Shown here in pieces: positions 10,862 to 21,845 of a DNA stretch of 64,000 nt. Position 1 is the stretch's first letter; each line of letters starts with the position of its first letter. The stretch comes from Laguncularia racemosa. Lineage: Eukaryota > Streptophyta > Magnoliopsida > Myrtales > Combretaceae. Location: contig JBBMOL010000454.1 in assembly GCA_037954665.1 (NCBI GenBank), forward strand, positions 124,001-188,000, in the 5' to 3' direction. Position numbers and translations under genes: made by a program. Under the pieces are notes generated by a model. The model was not told where the DNA came from and ran no database searches. It saw only the letters and a list, made by a program, of their open reading frames with translations.

Positions 10862-11827
10862 GATTGTGTTCAAACCCAACAACACAATAATTATCTTCAC
10901 ACTTCCACAGTTCAAGCACACAACCAAGCTACAAGTGAAGTACACTCAACTACTTTCAAGTAGATAGAATTAAATTCAACTATAAGTGTTTAAGTAACTA
11001 GTTTAATTTCTTTCACACTTTAATGACTTGTTTGAATTTTAAACTCTACTACTCACTTTCCTTATTATTGCTAAAGGTTTACACCCACAATGAGTCTTAA
11101 TGTGCAGCACCTTGCACTACACAAAACTCCACAAATTTACACCACCACACATACCTTCAATTACGGTGCACTCACTCCACCAATAACTCCACGGCAACAA
11201 CACAAACAACAACAACAATAATGATGTGTTACTTCTACGGCAAATAATGAAAACAAAAGACTAATAAGTGACTTTCCCAAAATGAATTCCGAATCCCACA
11301 ATAGGCAGAAACTTTCAATTTGAAATTCAAACAACTTCACTTATTGCAAGCCTTCCTCAATTGGTAACAATGAATTCAAATTCAAATAGCAATCATTAAC
11401 TCCCATAACTTAATTGCATATGTTTTGAATTCAAATAATTCCTTACTAATCAAAACCAATGCAATCTGCAAATTGTACTCCGCCAATTCAGAATTACACA
11501 ATGGAAATAAAAAACAACAAACTACACAACCTCCTCACGCCACAAGCTAGTTACGGCAAGAATTGGTAAGTTTTGCAAGTTCAAAAAAAATTGCTAAAGT
11601 AAACTTCACTTTGTACTTTTGCTCTTCCACGTAAATTGGTGACCACAAAATGATGCAATAACCTTCCCAAAACAACTCCAACAATCAGCAAATAAAATCC
11701 CAATCTAAGGTAATTTCGCAATCTCAAAACCACAACAACAACACAATTTGCGGTTTTCACTAAATCACCCTAATTGATGATTAACTCCACAAAATCAAAT
11801 AAAACCAATTCCCTTCTCTCAACATGT
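10862..11827 (-). other. Leader of the P-type element
   Basis: Non-coding, A/C-rich on the plus strand, with repeated CAACAACAACA and TCCACGG motifs; homologous to the leader at 20722-21827. It holds no ORF of note. Confidence 0.7.
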
Positions 11828-11839
11828 GCTCTGACACCA
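11828..11839 (-). other. Primer-binding site, initiator Met tRNA
   Basis: Sense TGGTGTCAGAGC, one change from the plant consensus TGGTATCAGAGC, six bases after the 5' LTR end (spacer TCTTTT). A 12-base match is a primer site, not a tRNA gene. Confidence 0.8.
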
Positions 11840-11845
11840 AAAAGA

Positions 11846-13065
11846 TGATGTGCCTAAAACCAAGTTTAAGCACACAAAACCAAGATTGAAAGACACTTAG
11901 ACAATGTCATTTAAACTAGCTTCAATCTCATGAACATTAGCGTCAAATCTCAATGCTTTTGAACCAATTAGACAACAATGATGTGTTCAATCATAAATCC
12001 AAATATGATATAGCTCTGATAACAAAAAGATGATGTGCCTAATTCCAAGCTTAAGAACAATCAAAGGAATCAAGGAAAACTCCTCAATTCACACACACAA
12101 AAACCGGTTCACTTGACTAGGTAAATGCAGAAATCCTAAGGCAATGGAATGAATCCAAAGAGCTCCAATTGCTATTATCAATCCAAACAAGTAATCTTCA
12201 TCAAATAATAAAAAATATAATTGAAACCCACATGAATCAAATCAAGAATCCAAATGGGTCAAACTGCAAATTCCAATCCCTTCCTTCAACTATCCAATTC
12301 ACGTCACAATGAAGAGAATGATATCATATATCATCACAATCAATCCTATAACAAGCCATTGATCACGAATTGCAAATTAAAACAAGTCCAAGAACATCCA
12401 AATCAACCTAGATATGACGCACTAGTGATGAAATGGAAAACAATAATAAGGAACTGATATTACTCATGATTTCTCCTTGTTGCACTCGCCACAATTTCAA
12501 CTTCTTGGGATTGAAATTGATAAGAGTTTGGAACCAAGGTATGAACCCTAATTCTCACGTGAAATGTAGTGTTTAATCTGCAAAATGATAAGCCTCCTCA
12601 AACCCTCTCTTAAGCAAGTATTTATACTTGCTACTCCTAGGGTTTAAAAGTGCTCAAAATTACAAGTTTGCCACTTTTAAGGTGGCTATCCCTAAATGAA
12701 AATTACAAGGAAATAAAAGTGTCCCAAAACCAAAATACAACTAAAATAGTTCATAAAAGAAGAAATATATAAAATAAATGGTCTTCATGATGCCGGTCTT
12801 CTATAGGATCCATCGGCTCAGCTCATCGCTGGTTTAGGTCGGTCCATGGATAACCCGCAAGCAGAGTCTGAGGGAGTTTGTCCATTGCCCTATAGAATAT
12901 GATAAGTTTGCCTGTTGAAAAACACAATACAATAATAATAGAAAAGTGGTTAATATATAAATAATTCCGAGGTCGATCTGCTCAAAATGGGCCCTTAACG
13001 CCAAGATTTGAAATCCTTCAGTTCTTGCCCTAATGATAGGTCTTGTCGGATTTTTATTCCTATCA
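11846..13065 (-). repeat. Extended 5' LTR of the P-type element
   Basis: Core 12031-13065 (1035 bp) plus a 185-bp extension 11846-12030 that holds a primer-site copy (12013-12024, one mismatch). It is nearly the same as the partner LTR at 8666, with a few scattered differences. In the sense direction the LTR start reads on as NPTRPIIRARTEGFQILALRAHF-like codons. Confidence 0.88.
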
Positions 13066-13070
13066 AGTAG

Positions 13071-13701
13071 ACTACAACAAATTTTCCAATGAAAAATGAA
13101 AAACATGATTCATTGGACTCATAAAGGTCTTAAGTGCATTGGTTAAGCCAAATGGCATAACTAACCACTCATATAACCTATATTTTGTCTTAAAAGAAAT
13201 TTTCCATTCATTACCTTCCTTTATGCGAATTCGATGATGGCCACTTTTTAAATCAATTTTAGAAAACATACATAAACCATATAACTCATCAAGCATATCA
13301 TCTAACCTTGGGATAGGATATCTATACTTTATGGTGATCTTGTTGATGGCTTGACAATCAACACATATGCACTATGTTCCATCTTTCTTGGGAACCAAAA
13401 GCACAGGAACTAAACATGGGCTAAGACTCTCTCTCGTGAATCCCTTTTGCACTAGCTCATCCACTAACCTTTGAATCTCTTTTGTCTCTTCCGAATTAGC
13501 TCTATAAGCGAGTCTATTATGGATGTATCCTAGAATGAAGTTGGTCTAATGTTCAATACCTCTTAAAGGAGGTAGTCCATCTGGAATGTCCTTAGGAAAC
13601 AAATCTTCAAATTCCTATGGTAAAGACATAACCACATTGAGCAAAGAGGAGTTAAGATCATTAGTTGAAAAATAAACATCCATATACAAAAGTACAAGTA
13701 A
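13071..13701 (-). pseudogene. Family B reverse transcriptase, N-terminal half
   Basis: RT copies element RNA to cDNA. Sense blocks: IHNRLAYRANSEETKEIQRLVDELVQKG, CLVPVLLVPKKDGT, then FSKIDLKSGHHRIRI (first catalytic Asp) and EWLVMPFGLTNALKTFM. A frameshift follows, and then FIGKFVVVYFDV, where the P-type element cuts in. A TAG or TGA interrupts several blocks. Motif order and spacing fit Ty3/gypsy RT. Confidence 0.87.
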
Positions 13702-14580
13702 TTATTGCCCCACCAACATAGCTCTCTTAATCTCTCCTTTTGTAGATAAAGCGCTCACTTTCTTACTTCTCTCTTTATTTTGATCTCCACACTCTAAATT
13801 TCTTCTTTCTTCACTACTTTTCCCACTCTTTTGTGCACACTTACTCCTTTTCTCACTCTTTTCTTTTTCTTGTGTACTCACTTTGTTTTCTCTCAATTTA
13901 CACTCTTTAACTATCTTAACTTGATCCTCATATGCCTCCAAAGGTTTGAGAGGTGTTAGCATAATGAGTCAGCTATTCATCACAAATATGTACATATTCT
14001 TGTACCCATCATGAGTGACCTTCCTATTAAACTACCATAGATGCTCCAAAAGAAGATGTCCAGCATGCATTGGTGCTACATCACAAAGAACCTCATCCTT
14101 GTAGTTGCTAATGGAAAATGCAACTAAAACCTACTTTGTCACCTTAACTTCACCACATTCATTCAACCATTGCAACTTATATGGTATAGGATGCTTCAGT
14201 GTAAGTAAATGCAATTTCTCAACCATTAAAGAACTTGCAATATCGGTGCAACTACCACTATCAATAATGATGCTACATACCTTACAACTCACATAGCACC
14301 TAGTATGAAAGATGTGCTCACTTTGTTCCTCATCAACATCTTCCTTAGGTTGTATGTTTAGAGCATGCCTAGTAACCAACATCTCTACTTTCACAGGACC
14401 CTCTATATCAACGTCACTACATTCCTCCAATGGTCGCATCTCTTCCTCAGTTGAACTGACACTCTCTACATCACCATTATCCAAAACAACCATAACCCTC
14501 TTGTTTAGACATTGAGATGCAATGCACCTTAATCCTTGATGCCCGAAACACTTAATAACGCATGATCTAGAAGAGGATTT
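13702..14580 (-). pseudogene. Family B zinc knuckle, protease and charged spacer
   Basis: Sense order: a degenerate zinc knuckle (CFGHQGLRCIASQC), an acidic stretch (ESVSSTEEEMRPLEECSDVD), pre-protease SEHIFHTRCYVSCKVC, active site IIDSGSCTDIASSLMVEKL with D-S-G intact, then a lysine/glutamate-rich spacer (KEKSEKRSKCAQKSGKSSEERR) before RT. Stops lie between protease and spacer. The segment from 14221 on has a second, nearly identical copy at 57463. Confidence 0.85.
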
Positions 14581-16500
14581 AATTTCAGTTTTACCTTTAG
14601 GATAGAGATTCCTTAGCCTTTACATCTTTCTTTTGCTTAGAGGCATCCTTGCTATTCTTCTAGTTTAACTTCCCTGAAGAGCTAGAAGCGAAGCCATACC
14701 TAAAGGTACCCTTAGACTTTAATTGCCTCTCTACCTTAATAGCCTTATGTAATAATTCCTCCATCTCCACATAATGATGCAACTCCACAACATTAGCTAT
14801 CTCTCTATTCAAGCCATAAACAAATCTAGCCATTGTTGCCTCACAATCTTCTTCTATATTAGCCCAAATCATAGTTACCTCCATCTCCTTATAATGATCT
14901 TCAACACTCATGGAACCTTGAGTCAGCCCTGACAACTTCCTATACAAGTCCCTATAGTAATAACTAAGTATAAACCTTTTTCTCAATATTACTTTCATCT
15001 CTTCCTATGAGTGAATAGGTCTCTTACATTTCTTCACCTAGTGACCACAAGCTAATCCCACCAAATGCTAGCATAATCAGTGAACTTAATCGCTGCAAAT
15101 TTAACCTTCTTCTCCTCAAAGTAAGTATGACAATCAAAGACATGTTCTATGATTCTCTTCTACACCAAATACAATTCAAGATCATTCTTCACTTGAAAAG
15201 AAAGGATTTTTTATAGGAATAAAAATCCGACAAGACCTATCATTAGGGCAAGAACTGAAGGATTTCAAATCTTGGCGTTGAGGGCCCATTTTGAGCAGAT
15301 CGACCCCAGAATTATTTATATATTAACCTCTTTTCTATTATTCTTGTATTGTGTTTTCCAACAGGCACACTTATCATATTCTATAGGGCAATGGACAAAC
15401 TCCCTCAGACTCAAATTGTGGGTTATCCATGAACCGACCTGAACCGGCGATGAGTTGGGCCGATGGATCCTATAGAAGACCGGCATCTTGAAGACCATTT
15501 CTTTTATATATTTACACTTTTATGAACTATTTTTTATTGTATTTGGTTTTGGGACACTTTTATTTCCTTGTAATTTTCATTTAGGGCTAGCCACCTTAAA
15601 AGTGGCAAACTTGTAATTTCGAGCACTTTTTAACCCTAGGAGTAGCAAGTATAAATACTTGCTTAAGAGAGGGTTTGAGGAGGCTTATTTTTCAGAACAA
15701 ACACTTCACATTTCGTGAGAGGGCTTAGGGTTTTCCTAATTCCAAATTCTCTTATCAATTTCAATCCCAAGAAGTTGAAATTGTGGCGAGTGCAACATCT
15801 TGAAATTGTGAGTTATATCAATTTCATTTTGTTGTGATTTCTTTTCTTCTCTAGTGTGTCATATCTAGGGTTGAATTGAGATATTTCTTGGTCAGATATC
15901 CTTGTTGTTATTCACGAATTCTTGTGATTATTTGAAGGAATTATCATATTAATCCAATTCATCTTTAAGGATTTCCTTGATAACGTGATTTTCACCATTG
16001 GAAAGGGATTGTTTTGTTACGGTTTTTCTTTGTCAAATTCAGGCTTCATTTGCGTGGATTACATGAAATTAGAGTGTTTTTAGAAGGCATTTTCATTGAA
16101 GTATTCTGATTATATCATTGGTTGTTTGAATTTCATCCTTTCATCATTAGGGTTCATTTGAAAAGTGCCATTTTTGGATCCGATTTTGCCTTGACTTGAG
16201 ATAGTTTTTCTTAAGTCCTTTGGATGTGCTTTTAAGTGTGTTTAGGTACATCAATTTTTATCTTAATGTTTCCTAAATTACTATTTTGCTTCTAAGCAAC
16301 CCTTTTACCTCTCCTAAAGTAGTCACATCAACATGAGACTCCTCATCTTCCCCCTCCTCATCCATATTCCTTTAGAAAGATTTAGGGTTAAAAGGAGATT
16401 CAAGATCATCTAACCTTCTATTCAAAAGTTTAAATTGATCTTAGATAACCTTCATAAACAACTTCATATCAGAATCTACATTATCTCCTCCATTACTCAT
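14581..16500 (-). pseudogene. Family B gag, split by a solo LTR
   Basis: Initiator ATG at 16500 (MSNGGDNVDSDMKLFMKVI, then a stop). The N-terminal part runs to 16254, is interrupted by the solo LTR (15211-16253), and resumes with the capsid domain: ILRKRFILSYYYRDLYRKLSG, SMSVEDHYKEMEVTM, ATMARFVYGLNREIANVV and the basic tail before the zinc knuckle. Several TAG stops. The order capsid-then-knuckle and the spacing to protease are normal for gypsy gag. Confidence 0.82.
15211..16253 (+). repeat. Solo family-A LTR in family B gag
   Basis: TSD ATTTT at 15206-15210 and 16254-16258. The start reads TT in place of TG (the second copy at 58453 keeps TG), and the end is GTACATCA. It has promoter block, TATA palindrome and the LTR-encoded tail (NPTRPIIRARTEGFQILALRAHF). 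It has no extension beyond the core terminus, unlike the LTRs at 6520 and 8666. Confidence 0.9.
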
Positions 16501-17065
16501 GTTTTGCAACCTGCAAAGAGTTTGTTAGTAAAAGGAGAGTTTTCCTCTCAAACACTCCCTCACATGTTTACACTTAAAAATATGGATTTGAATCACTCGT
16601 GTTTCACTTAATTATTTTTTTTTACCTAATAAACTTCTCCTTACAAGCTCTTTAATAAGAACCTATCGATGACCCTACCAAACAGTAATTAACAACAAAG
16701 TAATACTAAGAACAAAGGAATAACTCTGCCTAAGCAATTTAAAGAGGGAATTTCATATGAAGATTTTTTTTTTTAATTCAGATTGTGCAATAAGTATTGA
16801 TTGCACAACGTAATCTTGATTTTTTTTATACGAATTTATTTTCTTCTTCTTCTTCTTTTTTTTAACTCTTTAAACATAAATTAAAATTGTAGAGTAATAG
16901 CAAAAAATCAAATCAATGAAGAACATGAACAAGATGAATTTTTTTTTATGAACAAGAACAATAACAAAAATAAAAACTTAAGAACTAAAAGCATGAAAGA
17001 TAACAATCAAATAATCAAAGGATAGATAACACCTGATTTTCAAAAGCCAAAGCTTTGATACCAAT
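16501..17065 (-). other. Family B leader and primer-binding site
   Basis: AT-rich leader with long A and T runs. The primer site is at 17052-17063 (sense TGGTATCAAAGC, one change from the Met consensus), two bases from the 5' LTR end. No coding signal. Confidence 0.78.
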
Positions 17066-17756
17066 TGATGCGAACCCTAGGCTAAGATGAACCTAAAACC
17101 CAATCAAATGGAAAAGGTACCCTAGGATCATCTTGAAAACAAGCCAACAAAACTTGACCCTAATCCACAATCTCAAATTAAAACCAGAGTTATAACGGAA
17201 TTTTGATCGCCACAAGTTATCTTAATAAGATCAAATTAAGTTCTTGATAAAGAACAAAGAAGAATTTTGTAATTTCATATGAATAGAGTACCTCAATTTG
17301 ACCATTAAAAGACTATTTATAGTCTTTACAAATAAAGGAAACAAATGACAAAAGAAATCACAAGAAAAAAAAAATGAAGGCTGGCTTTTAAAGTCGACCT
17401 AAATTCCTAAGCTAGCTAAGTAGGCTGGTGGCCAACATCTACAACGCCGATAGCCTTTAAAGGTAAAGCCGGCGGCCTTCAACATCTTCTAAGCAATGAC
17501 ATCCTTCAAGCTCAAAATTTCCGTTTATTAGTGTTATTCTAAGCTTTGATCTTCAATATTATTATTAGAGATGCTTGAAAAATGGAAAATGATCCCTTCA
17601 TCTCTTGGATTGCTAAACTACAATGCTTGGTCTAGATGATCTTGAACAAGTTCATTTAAAGCTTGCTCCATGTGTTTTGTTCGTGCCCTTGTCATTGGTC
17701 TTCCAATTCCTTCCAATGGATCATTAAAAAGAGTTGGTACAAGCTGATTGTCATCA
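17066..17756 (-). repeat. 5' LTR of family B
   Basis: 691 bp, outer ends TGATGCG and CATCA as read on the plus strand. The sense start carries a silent copy of the pol tail: NDPLEGIGRPMTRARTKHM followed by EQALNELVQDHLDQAL and a stop. This proves that the tail is encoded by the LTR. TSD AGCGT follows; AGTGT in the second copy. Confidence 0.88.
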
Positions 17757-18362
17757 AGCGTGATTCCAACTATTGTCTGGTGTAATAAGTATTTTAAAGG
17801 CAACATTAATTAGCTTAATGAGGTTAAAGATTAGAAATCTTAGATTGAAAGATCCTTTAAGGCTTTTGAAGTGCCTTAAAATTTGAAATTGAGTTACGAC
17901 ACTTATTTATTGCAATTAAGAGCACAAACTTAGTAAGAGTCTAAGAAGTGGTTTGATAAGAGTCAAAGAAGTGGTTTGATAAGGATCTAAGAAGAGGTCT
18001 ATGCAGCCACCAATTACTTCAGATGCTTTTAAGCATGAGTTTCTAGAGCATTATTTTCTTAAGAGCCTTTAAGTGAAGTACAATGAGGATTTGTTTACCA
18101 TACAAGTTAGAGGACATGGTATAGATCAATATAAGGTTGAGTTTAACTATTCATTGCAGTTTTGCTCCCCTAGAATACTAGTAGAGTGATAAGCTAAAGA
18201 GGTAGGTATTTGTAAGGGGATTGGATCTGGAGTTAGGTAGAAGGTTGATAGAGTTTGAAGTCTATACATTTAGAGAGAGGGTAGAAAAAGCAAGAGTGCC
18301 AAAGAATGCCCAAAAGCAAGAAGCTAAGACTTTAAGGTGTAGGGTGAATGTTTTTGGGAAGA
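17757..18362 (+). pseudogene. Family C gag, second fragment
   Basis: Continues from 4788. Blocks IERSFKAFEVP, DAFKHEFLEHYFLKSL, GHGIDQYKVEFNYSLQFCSP and KVDRV...REGRKSK follow the usual capsid order of plant gypsy gag. Many stops. It ends at TSD GATAT of the gag-only element and resumes at 22878. Confidence 0.75.
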
Positions 18363-18367
18363 GATAT

Positions 18368-19394
18368 TGATGTGCTCAAAACCACTTTCAAGCACAATCA
18401 AATGACTCGAGAAAAACAATTCTCAAGTCTCATACAAACCGATTCAATCCACTAGGAAATTGCGTGACCCTAAAGGAACTTTGATGAAATCCAATGGTTC
18501 AAAGATTCAATTAACTTCCACTAATGATCAATTTCACTAATCAACAATAAGAACAAGTGAATTTACACGTGAAATGGATGAAAAAGAAAAGCACAAAAAC
18601 CATGATCTCAAATCCTTCCAACAATTCCAATTCACGCCAATCACTAAAGAGCATTCAATCTCAAATGAATAATCAACCTTACAAGATGATTATCCACAAA
18701 TTACAATCACCAATAAGTCCAAGAAAGATTCAAATCTACCTTAGATATGACTCACTAGAGAAGAAATAAACAACAACAAAGATGAATCGATATGACTCAC
18801 AATTCTCCTTTGTCGCACTCGCCACAATTCCAATTCTTGGGTTGAAATTGATAAGAGATTTTTGGAATTAGGAAACCCTAACCCCTCTCACATTAAAGTG
18901 AAGTGTATAATCTACAAAATGGCCTCCTCAAACCCTCTCTTAAGCAAGTATTTATACTTGCTACTCCTAGTGTTAAAAGTGCTCAAAATTACAAGTTTGC
19001 CACTTTTAAGGTGGCTAACCCTAAATGAAAATTACAAGAAAATAAAAGTGTCCCAAAATGATTACAACATAAATATTCCATGCAAATGAAAAATATATAA
19101 AAGAAATTGGTCTTCAACATGCTGGTCTTCTATAGGATCTATCGGCCTAGCTCATCGTCGGTTCAGGTCGGTCCATGGATAACCTACAAGCTGAGTCTGA
19201 GGGAGTTTGTCCATTGCCCTATAAAATATGATAAGTGTGCCTGTTGGAAAACACAATACAAGAATAATAGAAAAGAGGTTAATATATAAATAATTCCGGG
19301 GTCGATCTGCTTAAAATGGGCCCTCAACGCCAAGATTTGAAAAACTTTAGTTCTTGCCCTAATGATAGGTCTTGTTGGATTTTTATTCCTATCA
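18368..19394 (-). repeat. 3' LTR of the G-type element
   Basis: Ends TGATGTGC and CCTATCA on the plus strand, TATA palindrome near 18949-18956. The upstream gag frame reads on for about 70 codons into this LTR (DRNKNPTRPIIRARTKVFQ to a stop at 19184). Purine tract GGCCCGAGGAGA adjoins. Confidence 0.9.
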
Positions 19395-20721
19395 TCTCCT
19401 CGGGCCTCAAAAAGATTTGTCCTCAAATCTGGTAGATCAAAAGCAATAGAGACTTTGTTTTCTCCTAGCAATCCATCTGAAGAAGAATCTCTACAGAATC
19501 CCAATATCTGAAATACTACAGGTGGTGATTGTTTTCTCTCCTCCATTTCTAGGATGTATCTCATCTGCAACACAAATAATGACCCATTATCCACTGAGTT
19601 GTCCCCTATCTCAACCCATTTCTCTAATATTGTATCCTCCTTTTCTAACTCATCTGCATGTTGTTGATCCTGATGGTCTTCTAGTGGTTGGCCCAACTGC
19701 TCATTACCCTCTGAGACCTCTGAAGGTGAACACAAATGTCTCTGAACATTCTGGCCCTCTAAGGATAGACTCATCTGACTCTGATCCTCAAAATACTCCA
19801 ATGGTGTACTCAACTGCTTGTGAACCTCTAGTGTCTCTGAAGGAGAACATAATTGACCTTGAACAGTTTGGTTCCCTAGTAGTCTGCTCCTAGTAACCTG
19901 GAATGAATAGGATTGCCTCTGCCTTTCCACTTTCAAGGCTAACTGTATAGCCTCATCAAGTGTACTATATCTCTGAAGCTCAACTGCACAAGCTATCTCA
20001 TACTTCAACCAAATACAAAACGTGCTAGGGTTTGTTCAGGAGGTTCAACTGATCCACATCTGATCACTAGTATCTCAAACTCCTGTACATAGTCATCCAC
20101 TGTTTTACCCCCCTGTCTCAGTGTCTGGAGACGCATAAATAACTCATGCCTGTAGTGTTTCGGTATAAACCTATTCCTCAAAACTCGTTTCATGTCTCTC
20201 CAAATGTGTATTTCGGTCTCTCCATCCATTCGCCTACTGATCACCATATTTCTCCACCACAAAGCGGCATACCCTATGAACTCTACGGTTGCAAAGCGTA
20301 CCCTGGAGTCTTCATCAATCCCATAACACTTGAAAAGACCCTCAACTTGGTCTTCCCAGTCTAGGTAATCATCGGCGGAACCCTTACCATCAAATGAAGG
20401 CATTTGTAGCTTCGCACACTCTAGTTCTCGAGGTGGTCTAAATTCCCTGTCCGGGTATGGATTAACCCCAAAATTATCATCTCTGCCTTCCCTAAGAGCA
20501 TGATAATCTCCTTCTACTCCAGATGGTGCCTGAAGGTTTACCACAGGTGGTGGTGATAATGTCATCCTATCAATTCTTGTTGCCAATGTAGCAACAATTG
20601 TGGTAAGGTCCTGAAGTTGCTCATCTAGAGTTCTTCCACTTGTATTTCGACGACCTAGTCTGCCACCCACTTGGCTATTGGCCTCATTGCCAATGTCCCC
20701 ATTCACACTATCATATGACAT
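19184..20721 (-). pseudogene. G-type gag fused to repeat linker and LTR-encoded tail
   Basis: ATG at 20721 gives MSYDSVNGDIGNEANSQVGG. Gag domain from about residue 95 to 238: KLQMPSFDGKGSADDYLDWE, FIGYAALWWRNMVISRR, FIPKHYRHELFMRLQTLRQG, TVDDYVQEFEILVIRCGS. A one-base deletion after ARFVFG shifts the frame; the same shift is in the copy at 63232, so it predates the duplication. The second frame carries YEIACAVELQRYSTLDEAIQ, then 13-residue repeats, an acidic stretch (DELEKEDTILEKWVEIGD), and the LTR-encoded tail RPIIRARTK. No CCHC and no protease: after ERQRQS the frame goes straight to the repeats. One frameshift is the only clear lesion in over 500 codons. Confidence 0.88.
19670..19890 (-). 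repeat. 39-bp coding minisatellite in the G-type linker
   Basis: Six degenerate 13-residue units such as PSETLEVHKQLST, PLEYFEDQSQMSL, SLEGQNVQRHLCS and PSEVSEGNEQLGQ. The same array lies in the protease-only elements, which ties the two element types to one ancestor. Confidence 0.75.
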
Positions 20722-21827
20722 GTTTGTGGATGCGATTTATCTAAAGTACAAATGTAATCTCAAATAATTTGTAGCACACTCCCTTCACTTCACCACGTCA
20801 CAATAACAAGTTTGTATAACAACACACACACTTGTACACCCACAATGCAACAAGTCACCAATGCAACAAATACTTCTTATCACTTCAAGTATATTAGAAT
20901 AAGTGAAGCATAAATAAATACTTCTAAGTACTTAAGATATTGAATTCAACTAAGATAGTGTTTAAGTAACAATACTCAATAACTTTCACACTTAAATGCT
21001 TATATTTAAATTTCAAACTTCACTACTTAACTTCCTTAATTAGCCACGGTTCACACTCACACTTTATCTTAATGTGCAGCACCTTACTTCACACAACTCC
21101 ACAAATTTACACCACCACACACACCTCAATCATGGTGCACTCACTTCACCAATAACTCCCACGGCAACAACAACAAATTGCACTCCACTTCCAAGGCAAT
21201 GATAACAAACGGCTACAACAACAAATATACTCCACTTCCACGGTAATAATAACAAAATATACTTCACTCCCCATAAGTTCTAACCGCAACTCACAAAAAA
21301 ATAGGCAGCAACTTCAATTTGAAATTCAAACCACTTAACTAATTGCAAGCCTTCTTCAATTGGTAAGTAATGAATTCAAATTCAAATAGCACTCATTAAC
21401 TGCCACAACTTAATGGAATGTGTTTGAATTCAAATAGATTCCTTACTAATCAAAACTCAATGCAAATCTGTAAATTGCACTTCTCCAATTCAGAATTACA
21501 CAATGGAAATCAAAACAACAAGCTACACAACCTCCTTCACACCACATCTAGTCACGGTAAGGATTGGTAAGTTTTTCAAGTTCCAAAAGTTGTTGAATTA
21601 AACAACACTTCTATGCTTCTGCCCTTCCACGAAAATTATTGAACATAAGATGATACAACAACCTTCCCAATCCAACTCCAACAAACAGCAAATTAAATTC
21701 CAAGCCAAGGTAATTTCACAAGCTCAAAACCACAACAACAACACAATTTGCGGTTTTCACTATATCAACCCTAATTGAAGATTAATTTCATGAAATCAAA
21801 TACAATCAATCCCTTCTCTCAACATGT
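20722..21827 (-). other. Leader of the G-type element
   Basis: 1.1 kb without coding signal; A/C-rich on the plus strand with repeats of CACAACAACAA and CTTCCACGG. It separates the primer site from gag, as in the other family-A elements. Confidence 0.75.
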
Positions 21828-21839
21828 GCTCTGATACCA
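21828..21839 (-). other. Primer-binding site, initiator Met tRNA
   Basis: Sense TGGTATCAGAGC, an exact match to the plant Met-type site, six bases after the 5' LTR end. Confidence 0.88.
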
Positions 21840-21845
21840 AAAAGA

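Larger units (their letters stand above)
8666..13065 (-). mobile_element. Protease-only LTR retrotransposon (P-type, family A)
   Basis: The element is 4400 bp with perfect 5-bp TSDs AGTAG (8661-8665 and 13066-13070). Sense order: 5' LTR (1220 bp), Met primer site, about 0.95-kb leader, an ATG fused directly to the pre-protease and protease, a linker of 13-residue repeats, purine tract, 3' LTR (1219 bp). There is no gag capsid, RT or IN. Both LTRs are the extended form with an internal primer-site copy, so the extended LTR was copied through reverse transcription. It interrupts the RT gene of family B. Confidence 0.9.
4789..17756 (-). mobile_element. Family B, full-length CRM-like gypsy element with three insertions inside
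   Basis: LTRs at 4789-5398 and 17066-17756 flank, in sense order, primer site, gag, CCHC, protease, RT, RNase H and IN. Flanking 5-mers are AGTGT on the left and AGCGT on the right; the duplicated copy of the right flank (60997-61001) reads AGTGT, which shows the original TSD. Integrase blocks (VDRFNKMAHFI, GFNPLTPLD, FRKERFPKQWKSKLQPRGDRPFQVL) resemble the CRM clade by eye. Without the three younger insertions the element is about 6.3 kb. Every domain has stops or frameshifts, so it is dead. Confidence 0.9.

Noticed and set aside
16760..16990. Poly-A/T runs in the family B leader as retrogene tails
   Set aside because: They are inside the leader between primer site and gag, present in both copies, with no coding sequence attached.
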